NCBI GenBank assembly: GCA_024362935.1
Contig: JANCRA010000007.1
Span: 15,532,003-15,596,002, forward strand
Direction of reading: 5' to 3'
Source of the DNA: Setophaga petechia
Lineage: Eukaryota > Chordata > Aves > Passeriformes > Parulidae
DNA length: 64,000 nucleotides
Under the pieces are notes generated by a model. That model was given only the letters and a program-made list of their open reading frames with translations, was not told the origin of the DNA and did not search any database. This document shows positions 34,130 to 46,500 of the stretch, one piece after another (within the stretch, counting starts at the first letter, position 1; every line of letters starts with the position of its first letter). Position numbers and translations under genes: made by a program.

Positions 34130-37100
34130 GTAAGAGACAGGAAGGGCTGAAGGTTGTTGCAACTCTTCCCCCAAATCTTCTGCTCTTTATTTAAAAACAG
34201 AGAGCTAGGCAGTAATCTGGGACCTCTCACAACAGATCTAAGTGTTGAACCAGATTGAAGTGTGCACAGGATGCTGTAGCATAGAGAAAATGCATCCCAG
34301 CTGACTAAATATCCCCTGCCTCCTGGTTTCTCCTCCTGCATTAGTGCAGGAGTGACACACTGCAACAGCCCACCGGAGCTGTAGCATTGGTACTCCTGGC
34401 AGTCATGCCAAAGCTGGGTAAAACAGGATCGAGCTCATTTTCTCCTCACTTTGCCCGATGGCATCAGTCCTCTGAACTGATGAATACTCAGCAGAGGTGA
34501 CTTGGTGAGAAAGTCTTTGAAATCAGAAAACCCTTAGCTTGTGCAGAAATATCACCACCACCTTTCATCAGTTGAAAACCATCTAAATGTATGTTTGGGA
34601 AAAAACTGAGGGAAATTTAAGAGTTAGTTTCTTAACAAGTCATTTCTGTCCTAAAGCATTCTGATGAACACTTTGAACCTGATCAACCTGTCAATAAAAG
34701 AGCCACTACCACTTCCTGCAGTTGTAACAAACTGCCCATCAGCAGCATGTTCTTCCCTGCTTTGCAATGCAGCGGGCAAATCTAATTCCCCATCTCTCCT
34801 CCAGGTATGTCGCTCGCGACAAGGCACAGCTGAGCCGCCTGGGCATCTCCCACGTGGTGAACGCCGCTGCCGGGAGGTTCCGCATCAACACCGGGCCCAA
34901 GTTCTACAGCGACTTGCCTGTGCATTACTATGGAGTAGAAGCAGAGGACAACCCCAGCTTTGATCTCAGCATTCACTTCTATCCAGTTGCTCACTACATC
35001 AGAGAAGCACTGAATTCCCCAAGAGGTAACTAGGCTATCTGTGCATGTTGCATATTTTCTGCATAGTAGACAAGCAGGGAAAGTTACTCAATATTGCTTA
35101 ACATAGACCAGCCCACCTGCGTGTGGGTAAGAATGGAGATATCCAAACAAAGTAGCGTCCTACCTGCCTACTCAACTCCTACTGGTAGTTCTCCTGTTTC
35201 CCTGAAACAGAGAAGCATGCATTAAACAGGCTTTTAAAGGGGTGTTATTCATCAGCAAAAGACAAAATAGCAAGTGTCCTTCATTACCTACAGGGACACT
35301 CTGACCTGGGAAGAGGCACATTATTTGATCTTTTCAAATTAGTGGTGGGATTTGAAATAAAAGACAAGGGCAACTGTCATATTTGAGTAAGATTCAACTA
35401 TAGTGCTACAATCTATGCAAGTCCTACAAAAAGAATAGGGAAGATCTTGCTAGAGAGCAATTCTATAGAAGGGACATCAAGCAACATCACCAGTCTGGAA
35501 TAATGTTATGCTGTTGCTAGAAGAAGTATAACTTTTAAATAGGAAGAAAACCCACTAAATCCTCAGATTCACTGAATATGTGCCAGGTGCAACACCAGAG
35601 GCTTGGGGCCAATGGGAGATCTTTGCTACTAAGGGCAAGCCTTCACAAAAGCAAGTTATCACTGTGCCACAAAACTGTACAGATACTATTCAAAAGTAAG
35701 TGATTTAATAAGGGAACAGTTGTACACTCACTAAAATGTTTTGCTTGCATCATGGTGAGCTTTAATTGTAATCAGATTCCTAAAGTACTAACTTCCCAGC
35801 TTAATTGTATGCATTGGTAGATCTGATCCACATCCTACTAGCCAGGAATTGGAGGCACAGTAACTGCAAACAGTGTACCTTCATGCTAGGTACCTGTGCA
35901 TTTCCTGCTCTTTGGAGGGCTTGTTCTGTTCTGTTAGAAAATATTTGCCCTTGTGCAACTTAGGGCTGCATTTGGGGAATTTGGATTTTCACCCATTTTT
36001 ATTACAGCATACACTATTTGCAATTGAAGTCATTATAGGCAGTGCTCCAGAGAAAGGTAAGATTCAAAATCTATTCATGTGTGTGTAAAAGCAAAGTTCC
36101 AAATCCATTGACAAAAGACAGAAAACACCAGATGAATTGTAAAAGCCACAATAGCAAACAAAACTAGTGCTTTGCAAAAAGATGCCGAAATACTAAGTTA
36201 TGGATGCAGAACAAGTTACAGCTCAAGGCATATTTATCCCTGCTCCCATGCTTTTAGTATTGCTTTACTGAACTCCATATGGAAGTAGAGTTCTGGGAAT
36301 GGAGACAAGGTGAAATTTAATCATACGCTGTCCAGCTGTTGCTGACATTCATCATTTTGAGGAAAGAGCAACAGTTTAGAAAATATATAAACAAGATGTT
36401 CTGGAAGCATAATTTTCTGAGGTACAGAAATTTAGCAGCTAAATAACCATGACCTGTGCAGAGATGAGACAGGGAGGGGATTGTTATTCACATCATTCAG
36501 AAGAAGAAAAAAAGTGATATTTATTATAAGCAGTGAAATTGAGCAGCAAAACAAAATATACCAGCTAAAAAAAGAGGACAAGTCAAAGTTAAGACTGTAT
36601 GAGGCACAAATATATTTAAAACTAAGAATCAAGTACTCATTAGAATTAGATAACTGTTATTTCCATCATGCTTGAAAAAGAAATCTGATGCTTTACACCA
36701 CAATCCAAAAAACAGCATAGACAGATTTATTCCAGACTCCTACCTTAGCTGAACAGAATATTATCTTTGATGATGTAAGGAGTTCATTTTTAAGGCAGTT
36801 TCTTAAAACTGAGGTGTCAGAGTGTGAGCAAAAGGAAGCAGAGACTTGCTCCTACCTGGGAGCTTCCACAGTGGTCAATGTGGAAGCACTGCATTGCACC
36901 CTGACTTCCTTCATAGTCTTTGTTGCAGAAATTAGACAATACATGCACTACTATTGCAGCCATGCCACATCAGCATCATTTTTTGATCCCTATTTCCTTG
37001 ACTGCCTTTTCTTCAGCACAGCCTGGCAGTTTCCTTGCCACGTAACAGAACTGTTTGGGAAGGCTCAGACAAGAGCGAACAGATGCACAATCTGTCCCCT

Positions 37101-40100
37101 TTCCTACAAGGAAAAACATGGAGTTGGGAAAGTACTAGCCTTCTCCCTCATGGTCAAGCTCAAAGGACAACACCCTGAATATCAATCTTGACCCTTTGAA
37201 TGGCCACCTGTGCAATTTGCATTTCTCTGGAGCACAGCTAAACCTAAAGTAAATCAGCAGGGCTTTGTGAAGTCTAACAGAAGGAGAAGGGAAAGAGAAC
37301 TTGATGAAAGCATGTCATGAAAACTATTCAACTAAGACTGTGCTGAGAGAAAGATTGCTAAGTAGAGAGCTTTGCCTTTTATTGACCTCTGAACATATTT
37401 AAAACAAGCAGGTTAAAACTACCCATTAAAATCTTGAAATGGCAGACTTTCTCAAAGTCATTTCCCTTCCTCCACTTCAATAGAGCAAATGAAAAGCTAG
37501 GCTCTCTCTCCTGTCACCTTCTTGTTGGTAGGAGTTATGAAAGTTGCTTAACTTTGGAGAAAAGGGTCTTGACTCCACTGTAGGTACATTACATACATCA
37601 GTCTGGCCTCCCACTCTGCAGCAGATGACAGCTCTTACCTGCTCTGAGTTGCCACTATTTAAAGCTCTCTGTAGGCTTCTTGCTATTTTCAGCTGTGACA
37701 AAACAGATACTGGATTAATCAGGAAATAGGCAGTGGATTCTGCACCTGGCTAAAATCTAACAGGAGATGAGAAAATAGTAGAACAAGCCCCTAGGGCCCA
37801 TTAGTCCAGCTGAACTCTCCTGCTGAGCAGAATACTTCAGCTGGATCCAATGGAGTGAGGGCAGCTGGGACATTTACTATGGGTGACAGATCTGGAGCCT
37901 CATCTTAAGCCAAATTGAATCCATCCTGCAAGAAAGCAAAGGCTAGTTTAGGACATTTAGCTCATTTAATGATGATTAGCAAAAGGACAATAAGTTATTA
38001 TGTGTTTTAATGACTGATCTTGTTCAACAACATTGAATTTCCTAACTTGAATTTGGCCAACAAAGTTGAATGTGCAAACTTTATCCCTAGTGCAAACCCT
38101 TTGATGTTAGTAGAGTTACAGCAGGCATGAGCTGGATAGAATATCCATAATCCGCTGTTAAAAACCAAGTATTATTGTTCTGCACAAATCCCAGACAGAT
38201 GACAGTTATTGTCTGCCTCTGCAAAAAGTAGCTTGAGATGTGTGGTGCAAAATTTCAAATAAGGATTGCAAGATTTAATAATGCCAGAAGCTAAGTGCCC
38301 CTACTTCTCCTCAGTTAATCCCATTATTCCTAGGGGATCCTGTTTCATGCTCAGAGAGGAGGTTGCAACATGGTCCCCTAATGTGAGACCAGTCCAGCTT
38401 CTTTTTGCACTGTATGTTAAATCAGATGGGGGTGGGGAAGACAGAGCTGAAAGCTGACAGCTCATGGCACAGATTCTGCGGTGTGGGAGATGTGGTTATA
38501 ACCTCCTTGCCTACCACACGGCAGGGGAGCTCTGTGAGCGCTGCTCCCCATGGCTGCCACCCAGCAATCCCAGCCTGAGTGCTGGGACCTCTCAGCTGCG
38601 TCCCACCAGGGGCCGATGGAATGGCTGGAATCGCCCACCACAGCCAGCCCAAGGTGGAACGGCTGGAATCACCCACCACAGCCAGCCCACGAGGGAATGG
38701 CTGGAATCACCCACCACAGCCAGCCCAAGATGGAACGGCTGGAATCACCCACCACAGCCAGCCCAAGGTGGAACGGCTGGAATCACCCACCACAGCCAGC
38801 CCAAGGTGGAACGGCTGGAATCACCCACCACAGCCAGCCCACGAGGGAACAGCTGGAATCACCCACCACAGCCAGCCCATGATGGAACGGCTGGAGTCAC
38901 CCACCACAGGCAGCCCACAGTGGAGCGGCTGGAGTCACCCACCACAGGCAGCCCACAGTGGAGCGGCTGGAGTCACCCACCACAGCCAGCCCAAGATGGA
39001 ATGGCTGGAATCACCCACCAAAGCCAGCCCACAGTGGAATGGCTGGAATCACCCACCACAGGCGGCCCACGGAGCAGACTGCCTCAGGCGCTGGTCACAT
39101 GCAGGATGCCACCAGGGGTTCAGAGTGTCACTTCACCCGTTTGCAACCACTGCTAAGAGACGAAGGTCTGACCCTGTAAACAGAACCAAACAGCAACACA
39201 GCTTTTGTTTCCTTACTCAAGTTTAACATTCAATTTGTTTGCTAAAAATAATCAGACAGTAAATTCAAATCTGCTTTCATTAGAGCAATTTTACATTAAT
39301 TAAATAATTTCACATGATTGATTTATCTGCAACAAACAAGTCATTTTATTGTCAGTGTACCAGCATTTATCATAGCCCTTGTTTCACTATGCACAGAGGT
39401 TAACAATGTTGGAATACATATTGCACTCGTAAAAGAGATAATATACCTACCTCCTCATGGGAACAAGTGATTAGAGAACCATGCAGATTAGGACCAAGGT
39501 CAGTACTTGGGGCTTGTCCAGGTTTTTGCTGAGACATCTTCTAAAGCTCTTTGCTGATTGAAGAGAACTCTTCTGAAGTGCTGATAAGCCAGAGAAACAG
39601 GGAAGAAAATTCAGTGTATTCTTTTTGGACGCAGTCTTCTCTCAGACACGGACACAAAACAATAGAGAGCCAGCCTGTACAAGCAGGAGTCTGGCATTTG
39701 TTCTGCTTTCTGTGCCTCTAACAAAAACACAACAGGCAATATTTAACAGCAGCATTTACACCTGTGCTCAGTTTGGTCTTCAGTTCAAGACTGCTACTGG
39801 GGCAGAGCATTTTCAAAGGCAGAAGTCTTCATACAGGTGGGGAGGGGGGGAAGGACTCGAACAATTTTACAAAAATTAGATTCAGAACATCAAGTCTCCT
39901 ATCCCCCATCCAGGTAATGCACAAATTTAGATTTAATTTCAAAATATATAGTGATACAAAAGCAAATCTAACATCAAGGTCAGTTCCTTCTGTTTTGTTT
40001 TGGTTTGTTTTTCTTTTTTTTTTTTCCTTATGATGCAGTTCAAACCATAAATTCTTTTTCTTTTAGTTTGAGAGTGCTGGTAGCTTAGTAGTTTTCAGAC

Positions 40101-43100
40101 AAAGACAAAAAAAAAAACAACAAAAACCAAAAAAACAACCCAACCAAATGAAAAAGAGTGGTTCTGATTCCAAGAAAAAGTTTCAGCACATTTTTTTTCT
40201 TGGTTTCTGTTATTTGGGGTGCACATTTTGGGTGAATGTCTGGATTTGCCAACACAGCGCACTTAGGCCTCCTGCAAACTACTGACGTAAAGATTTTTCC
40301 AAAATCTTGTGGCCTTACCCTTTTTGCAGTATTCTTCAAAGTGATATTGTGCTCCTGATTCCTTTATGCTTCTCTGAAAATCTCAGACCAGGGTTATTTG
40401 GATCCCAAGTGCCTCCTCTGGGGAAGATAATGCAGCATATATACCCTACAAAGTTGGTGGAAAGGCTAAAGGAAGTGCAGCACATTGAAGAAGAAATCTG
40501 ATGGAAATTCAAATTAGCATTATCTTTTAGCAGGGGTGCAAAACATTTCTCCATATGCCCATAAAAAGCAGGACTTTACTTCCAAGAATTTACATGAAGT
40601 TAATGGAATTGACTGATAAATGCAATTTAACTTAAATAAGAGCATCAATATCTCAGTAAATTCTATGAAACTGTATCTGGATGAGAAAACAGAAATAGAA
40701 ATTCTGCAAAACTGGCCTTACATTGGAAAACCTCTTCCTTCCCCCAAAGGTTTTGATGCCTGGTCCAAGTCTGCTGTCACCAGAGCTGTTTTTGCCACTT
40801 CCTTGGAGACTATATTTGTCCCTTTATTTCTACTGAAGACATGTCTATCTTTAGAGCTGTGCTCGGATTTCTCATGCCAGGATAATGAGAGGTGGCTGTG
40901 TCACATACATTGTGGAATTCAACACTTCTCTCAACCTACTGGCCAGAGCAGCTTTTCACAACACATGCTCACCCTCTCTGAGCATGTGGCTGTGCCATCA
41001 TCATTAGTAAGAACTAGAATGGTTGCTGAATAAATACTCTGTCATAAACAAAATAGGATTTAAGATTAAAAGCTGTGCACAAAGCACCCACAACTAACAC
41101 CTAGGACAATGGGGGCAATCAGTCTGAGGGTTTTGTCTGGATCTAGGCTCATCATCCAACAAGGATATTTTTGTCTTGCTCCCTAGTAATAGAGAGATTT
41201 AGATGCTGTAAGCACAAACAAAACAAGGAACTCGCCCTGAAAAGCTGTCTGTTCTTTCTACCTCTCCTTACATTTTGCAGAGAAGCAGCATCTGAGATAG
41301 TCTATTCCATATCCAGAGGAAAAAAGTAACCTGGGATTGTCATCGCTGATTTTTCATCTTTTCTGGACATAAACTATACTACCACTAAATTGCATTTTGT
41401 TCAGCTATACAATGAACCAACAAGAGACCACATATGGGACAGTCTAAAAAAATAAAATTTAAATAAAGTAGAAAATACTTTGTTTCAAACTTGTGAAGAT
41501 TTCCAGTGAAGAACTATTCCGAAATTTCCATGCTAAAAAGACATTTTCTTCAGCTGCTTTAATGGGAGGTTGTCCATTTGGTAGTCAGAAGTTCCTATCT
41601 GCTTCTAATCACTTGTTATTCTACTAATGCTGAGTTGCTGGGCCACAGTCTGTGTGAGAAAAATAGATCTGATTGCAGCAAAGGACAAGAGAGGTTGAAA
41701 ATGTTTAAGCATGGTTATAATTGAGTAGAACAGTTATACAGCAATTGAGTTTCACTCTCAATTAAAAATTTCTCATTTATCTTACCATGTTTGTGAAAGT
41801 TGAAGCATTTTACAATATTTACAGGATGCAAATTTTCAGGTTTTGGAATTATCTCTTTGTTTATATCTAGAGGGAAAGGACCAAAACCTGAATTCTTCCA
41901 TCTGAGAGCAAAATTTTCCTTTAATTAAAAAACTTTCTTTAATTTCAAATAAGGCCATTTAAAAAAATATTAATCTCCTTCCAGTGGATCAGTCACACAT
42001 TAGAAACCTAGGAGGCAGTTGCAATATAGAATTGAGCTTCTTAGGCTGCTTCCATTCATGATCACAGGAGGAAAACCAAAAGCAGAGCAGAGGGAAGGAG
42101 GGAGTTACCCTCCTGGATCCCTGGAAGGTGTTCCCTGAGGCTCACTTATGGCAACAGGGGAAGGACTCATCACATTACTCTTAATGAACTCCTAATGAGG
42201 ATGCACACTTTGCACTGAAATCTCTGGAAAACTAAAAACATTTCATAAACTGTCTTCTTACGGTCACTTAATAAACAGGGGAAAATAGAGGCATGAGGGA
42301 AGGACAGTGATTAGTATGGGGTAAGCTATAGAAATAAAAATGCATTAGTGAGCTGGTGCAAATGCCATATACAAACAGCTGTTCTTAATGATAATGCCTG
42401 TTTTCTTCATACACTTGCAAAAAAGCCTGAGCAGCAGTCAGCACCCGCAGAAAGCATTTCTGCCCTAAGCAAGAAGAGAGAAGGATTTGTGGAAAACCAG
42501 GAGTGTTGCTGTAACAGCAGTGAGCAGTTCTGAGCATTGCACTTGTGAAATCCCAAGTTTCCAAGCCCTCTAGTAGTAAGTAACCTGCCAAGGCTGCTTC
42601 CCACAGCACGGCCATCAAGCATGAACTCTTAAAACTTTGCCAGCAAGTACATCACTCCCAAAACCACACATGAGCAAGCAGGATGGCAGGCTGGACAGGA
42701 GGGATAAGAGTGCTGTCAGGCTGACAGCTAAGCTCAAACCAGCAACCATGGATCCTGGAACAAAATTAGGAATTGTCTGTCCCCAGCCAGTAAAAACCCC
42801 ATGTTCCCCAACCAGGGGAACTGCACCAGGGCTACTCTGCAGGGCTGTACACACTTGTTTGCCCATCTCTAATACCAGCTTCCATCTATGCTCCAGCACA
42901 ATAACCTCCACCATGAGGCCTGCTGGCATAATTGCAAATCTCTCTCCTTTTTCTAGGCAAAGTACTGGTTCACTGTGCAATGGGAATCAGTCGGTCTGCA
43001 ACTCTTGTCCTGGCTTTCCTAATGATCTGTGAAGGTCTGTCCCTCACCGCCGCCATTCAGACTGTGCGCTCCCACAGAGGCATCTGCCCCAACTCCGGCT

Positions 43101-43171
43101 TCCTCCAGCAGCTTCGGGACTTGGACCTCCGGTTAGGAAGGGGCACGAGCAGAGGAGCAGAGACCTGCTAG
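33939..43171 (+). CDS. DUSP13B: Gene 2: dual-specificity phosphatase DUSP13B (TMDP-like), 3 coding exons, 208 aa
   Basis: The coding sequence joins 33939-34129, 34805-35025 and 42957-43171. It encodes an atypical dual-specificity phosphatase. In mammals the TMDP form is testis-enriched and dephosphorylates phospho-Tyr and phospho-Thr substrates. The N-terminus ([14 protein letters not shown]) resembles the N-terminus I recall for mammalian DUSP13B. Next come [12 protein letters not shown] (residues 52-63), [31 protein letters not shown] with probable general acid D112, and the P-loop [11 protein letters not shown] with C144 and R150. All catalytic residues are present and there is no frameshift. 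Every splice junction fits GT-AG, and phases 2 and 1 match gene 1. The start ATG lies one base after a splice acceptor, so the 5'UTR comes from an upstream exon that was not located. The first intron is 675 bp and the second 7,931 bp. Confidence 0.9.
34805..35025 (+). CDS. DUSP13B: Gene 2 second coding exon
   Basis: The acceptor CATCTCTCCTCCAG ends at 34804 and the donor AAGAG|GTAACT begins at 35026. The exon is 221 nt and encodes [46 protein letters not shown] and a helix ending IREALNSPR. Its 5' half is rich in CpG and GC (CGCTCGCGAC, CGCCGCTGCCGGG), unlike the AT-richer gene 1 counterpart. Confidence 0.92.
35026..42956 (+). other. Gene 2 second intron (7.9 kb)
   Basis: This intron has a GTAACT donor and a TTTTTCTAG acceptor. 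It is about seven times longer than the equivalent gene 1 intron (1,102 bp). Apart from the 38-bp minisatellite at 38617-39072 and T-rich and A-rich patches near 39.99-40.15 kb, it is AT-rich unique-looking sequence. I see no internal gene. Confidence 0.8.
38617..39072 (+). repeat. 38-bp minisatellite, 12 tandem units
   Basis: Units begin every 38 bases from 38617 (38655, 38693, 38731 and so on to 39035). The unit core is TGGAACGGCTGGAATCACCC followed by ACCACAGCCAGCCCAAGG. Units differ by a few substitutions, for example GGAGTCACC with CACAGGCAG in the middle copies. Because 38 is not a multiple of three and no frame contains a stop, all three forward frames stay open through it. The resulting long reading frames are repeat artefacts and not genes. 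Confidence 0.96.
42957..43171 (+). CDS. DUSP13B: Gene 2 third coding exon (catalytic)
   Basis: The acceptor TCTCTCCTTTTTCTAG ends at 42956, and the TAG stop is at 43169-43171. The exon encodes [20 protein letters not shown], then [20 protein letters not shown] and [14 protein letters not shown], and a short tail ending AETC. C144 and R150 give an intact C-X5-R loop followed by the conserved Ser. Confidence 0.94.
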
Positions 43172-43575
43172 TGCCAAGAAGTTTTGTCTCCTGGCACCAG
43201 CCCAAGAGACACTGCCCTCTCTGAAGAGTGAAAGGATGCTGTCAGGACTGCTCTGTAGCTGCATGGAGAAACTCTGGGGAAAGGCCGAGCATGAGCAAAC
43301 TCTTAGAAACTGTCAGGCATGTATTTTTTGCATAAGCACACTAATTGGAAAGCAAACGGAATAAAGAAGGATTCAAGCTGGCAGTTTTGCTCACCTGGGC
43401 TGGTTTATTTAACTACCTGTTGGGCAGAGCACAGGGAGCAGCTGGGTTTTCATGTAGAATTAAAAGTCTGCACAGTCGACTTGAAAAAATGCTTTTTACT
43501 TGCTTATAATTGCATTTATTTGGCAAGAGGGAAAATTACTAAACTAGTAAAATAAAAGGAAAGCATAAGGCTTTT
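43172..43575 (+). terminator. Gene 2 3'UTR with two candidate poly(A) signals
   Basis: AATAAA occurs at 43360-43365 and again at 43551-43556, 189 and 380 nt past the stop. Either could end the transcript, so alternative 3' ends are plausible. Which one is used cannot be read from the sequence. Confidence 0.5.
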
Positions 43576-46500
43576 AGGCAAATCTTTAACATTTCACATC
43601 CAGCTGGCTTAGGGTGAGACTGCAGGTTTTGCAAGCTGACATGGTCCTTTGGTCTGATGTGGTGACACATGGTCCTTTGGACTAACATGGATCCAATTCA
43701 GACCATAGGCTCCCTCTGCTACAAGCCATGGAGGTTCTTGCTGGACCTTCACAAGTCCTTTTTGCTTCAAATCTGTGGCAAATACTCAGAACTTAAGGAC
43801 CATGAAATCCTCAGGAACCAACTCAAACTCTGAAGCAGACGCTGCACCCTGGGGCCCAGCTGTCGACAGCCTCTCTGCTGGTCAGAGGGAGGAAGGTGTC
43901 CCCTTGCACACATGGAGCAAGGAGCATGCCCAGGGCACACTGCCCACTGGCACACTGCAGGGCAGCACAGTTCCAGACAAATATCCTCCTCTTAGCTTGC
44001 AACCCGACCCTTGAAATCGCATTCTCCAGATTTCCCTGTTTTAATGGAAAGTCAGAATCTAGTGTCGTCATGTCAGAGCAAAAATGAGCAATGCCTCTAA
44101 CAAATCCAAAGCAGGAGCTCTGCATTTCAATTACTCTTTTACGCCCAATTGGCCACATTTAATCTTGTGAAGAACTCGAAGCAGATATTTGCTTCAGTGC
44201 AATTACAGCCACATACAGAACATTGGCAAATGCAAACAATATAGAATTTCCACTTGACGGCAGATTAATTTGGTGTGATGTTTTCCCTCGAGAAGTCTTA
44301 AAGGCTCTCAGTTCTGAAAGTACCCTGCAGTTTGTATTTATAGCACCATGGATGTTGAATAGAAAGAGGGAAGCATATACTTCTTCTGAACTGAAGTTTC
44401 TTTTACCTCCATACATTAAAAATATTAACTGAGCATAGCACACCTTCACTGCGTTTCTCATAATGCAGTATGGAAACATGATTTCCCTGCAGAGTCTATA
44501 GAGGAATTCAGGTGGTATTTCCACTTTCATAAACTTATTAAGCAAAACATAGCAATGCTACAGACTAATTTCCTCTCAGGGAACAGAGGCACAGGTCTTC
44601 CCTCCAGAAAGGGTCCCATCCTTTGAGACAGGAGTAAGCAGTCAGAAGCGAGGTCAGAGCTAATGATGGAAAAAATCAGGTTATAGTTTTCACAGGCCTC
44701 TTATTGCCTGCCACAGCAAGGAGATTAGATTTCAGTACGCATGGTGACTGAGCCACTCCTGGCACTTGGGTCTCTTCCACCTTGGTCTGTCTGGGGATTC
44801 TTTTTTATTGCAGATCATGCTGAAGCTGTTTTCTGCGTGGTGTTTTCAGTTGCCTTACTAACCACTCCCTTCAAGCCTCTGTAACTTGACCCATGCCAAT
44901 CCCTATATTAAAGTACAAGGGGTATATGCAACACAACTGTCCAAAATCTCCATGTATTGAGCCCATCAGGACAGGTCATAATTTCCAGTGCTTTGCACAT
45001 CTGGAAACATATGTGGCTGCAGGGCAGAACTTAAAATGAACAGCTTGTGAGATTGACTGAGCCTAAAGGTACTCCCAGATGAGGCCTGCTGGCCATTGTA
45101 TGACTATTTTAGCCAGCCAGGGCGGCCCATAGATTTCCCTGCCAGCCATGACTTGCAGCTGGGATCAGTACATCTGTCTGGAGCTGCAGTGTGCCAGGTA
45201 AGCTAGGGCACTGGCAGAGCAGGGTTTCTGGCTCTTGTCACCATTACAGGTGTACAGTAGAAGCTTCCTCTTCAACATGGGGAAAAAACCCAACCAAACT
45301 CAAAAAGACCAAAGAGAATAATCTAATCCCAGAACAAAAAAATCCTTTTCTAGATGTGCCTGAGCTATTCTGAGTGCTTTGCATAGCTGTGAAGTATAGG
45401 CAGTGAAAGGCAGGTCCCCCAACTCCTTCCAGGTTCTCCACCCTTCAGGAGACAATGTTCCTGAGCCCACCATTAGCTCCCCTCTCTGTGAGGGTGGCAG
45501 CACTATGGAGTGGCCTGGCAGGGGCACAGGGGCAGGGTCTGTATTGATGATAATTGAGTCCTAACCTCTGACCCACATGTCCTGCACAGTGAGGTTTATT
45601 GCCCCTGTGCTTAGTTAAACAAAAGCCTCAAAATTGCAGCTGAAATCAAGGCAGAATGAAAACAATATTGAGGGTGGTTGCAGATACGTGTTGTGGTATA
45701 ATTTCAAGATCCAGAGTTGTAAACAACCAGCTCAGCCTGAGAACTGAGCAATAACCTCCTTCCCCCACAGCCACCCGTGCTAGCATGAGGTGTTTAGTCC
45801 TGGCTGCAGCTGTCCATTGCAGTGCTGCCGAGTCAGCTGAAAGGAGCCCCACTCAGCCCTGCAGGTTTGGTGCCTCTGTGCATTTGCCCAGTGCCATGGT
45901 TAAACATTTCCTGGCCAAGCCACATCAGTTGAGGCCACAGGCAGGGTGGACACAATTGGAACAGCAGAGATGTTAATGGGCAGTGGCAGCGACACCACTA
46001 TCATTTCCATGAACACCCATGATACCTGGTGCAGAGCAAACGCTCAGGTTTATTTATGAACACCTGCCCATTCTGTCCTTATGAAGGAGAAACCTTGAGC
46101 ATTTTGGTGGAGTTGGTATATCTCCCTCACAAAAACTCTGCCAGGAAGGATGGGTGCCTTAGCCCCCTTTTGTAGACAAGACGCCTGAAGTTTGCCTGAG
46201 CTGCAGCAGGATGTTTGGGGAAAAGCACAAGAGGATTGCTCCCCAGCCTCCAGAACTAGCACAAAAACATGAGAGGAGTTTTCTCACTTGAGGTATCTTG
46301 CCTTCACTAACTTTTCCTCTCAGACTTGCAGCAGTGATACAGAGAATATTGCCACGGGCATGTCTGCACTGTGTTATTTATCCTTTGGATTTGTGCTTAG
46401 AGTTTTATTTGTAAAAGGAGAATGAGACCATAAATCTACTGTGCAAAGAGCCAAGGGAAGAGAGGACAGAAATTTTCAACAAGTTTCATGCAAAGAGATG

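Noticed and set aside
36814..37191. 125-codon forward frame inside the second intron of gene 2
   Set aside because: No motif, no paired splice sites and no codon bias; probably chance.
38464..39226. 230- and 215-codon frames in the gene 2 intron, one starting with a C-x2-C ... C-x2-C motif resembling a zinc ribbon
   Set aside because: The frames are carried by the 38-bp minisatellite. The CGRC/CERC motif lies in a short unique lead-in with no other ribbon features, so I treat it as chance.
44159..44545. 128-codon minus-strand frame
   Set aside because: No recognisable domain. It is open on both strands, which suggests composition or a noncoding element rather than a gene.
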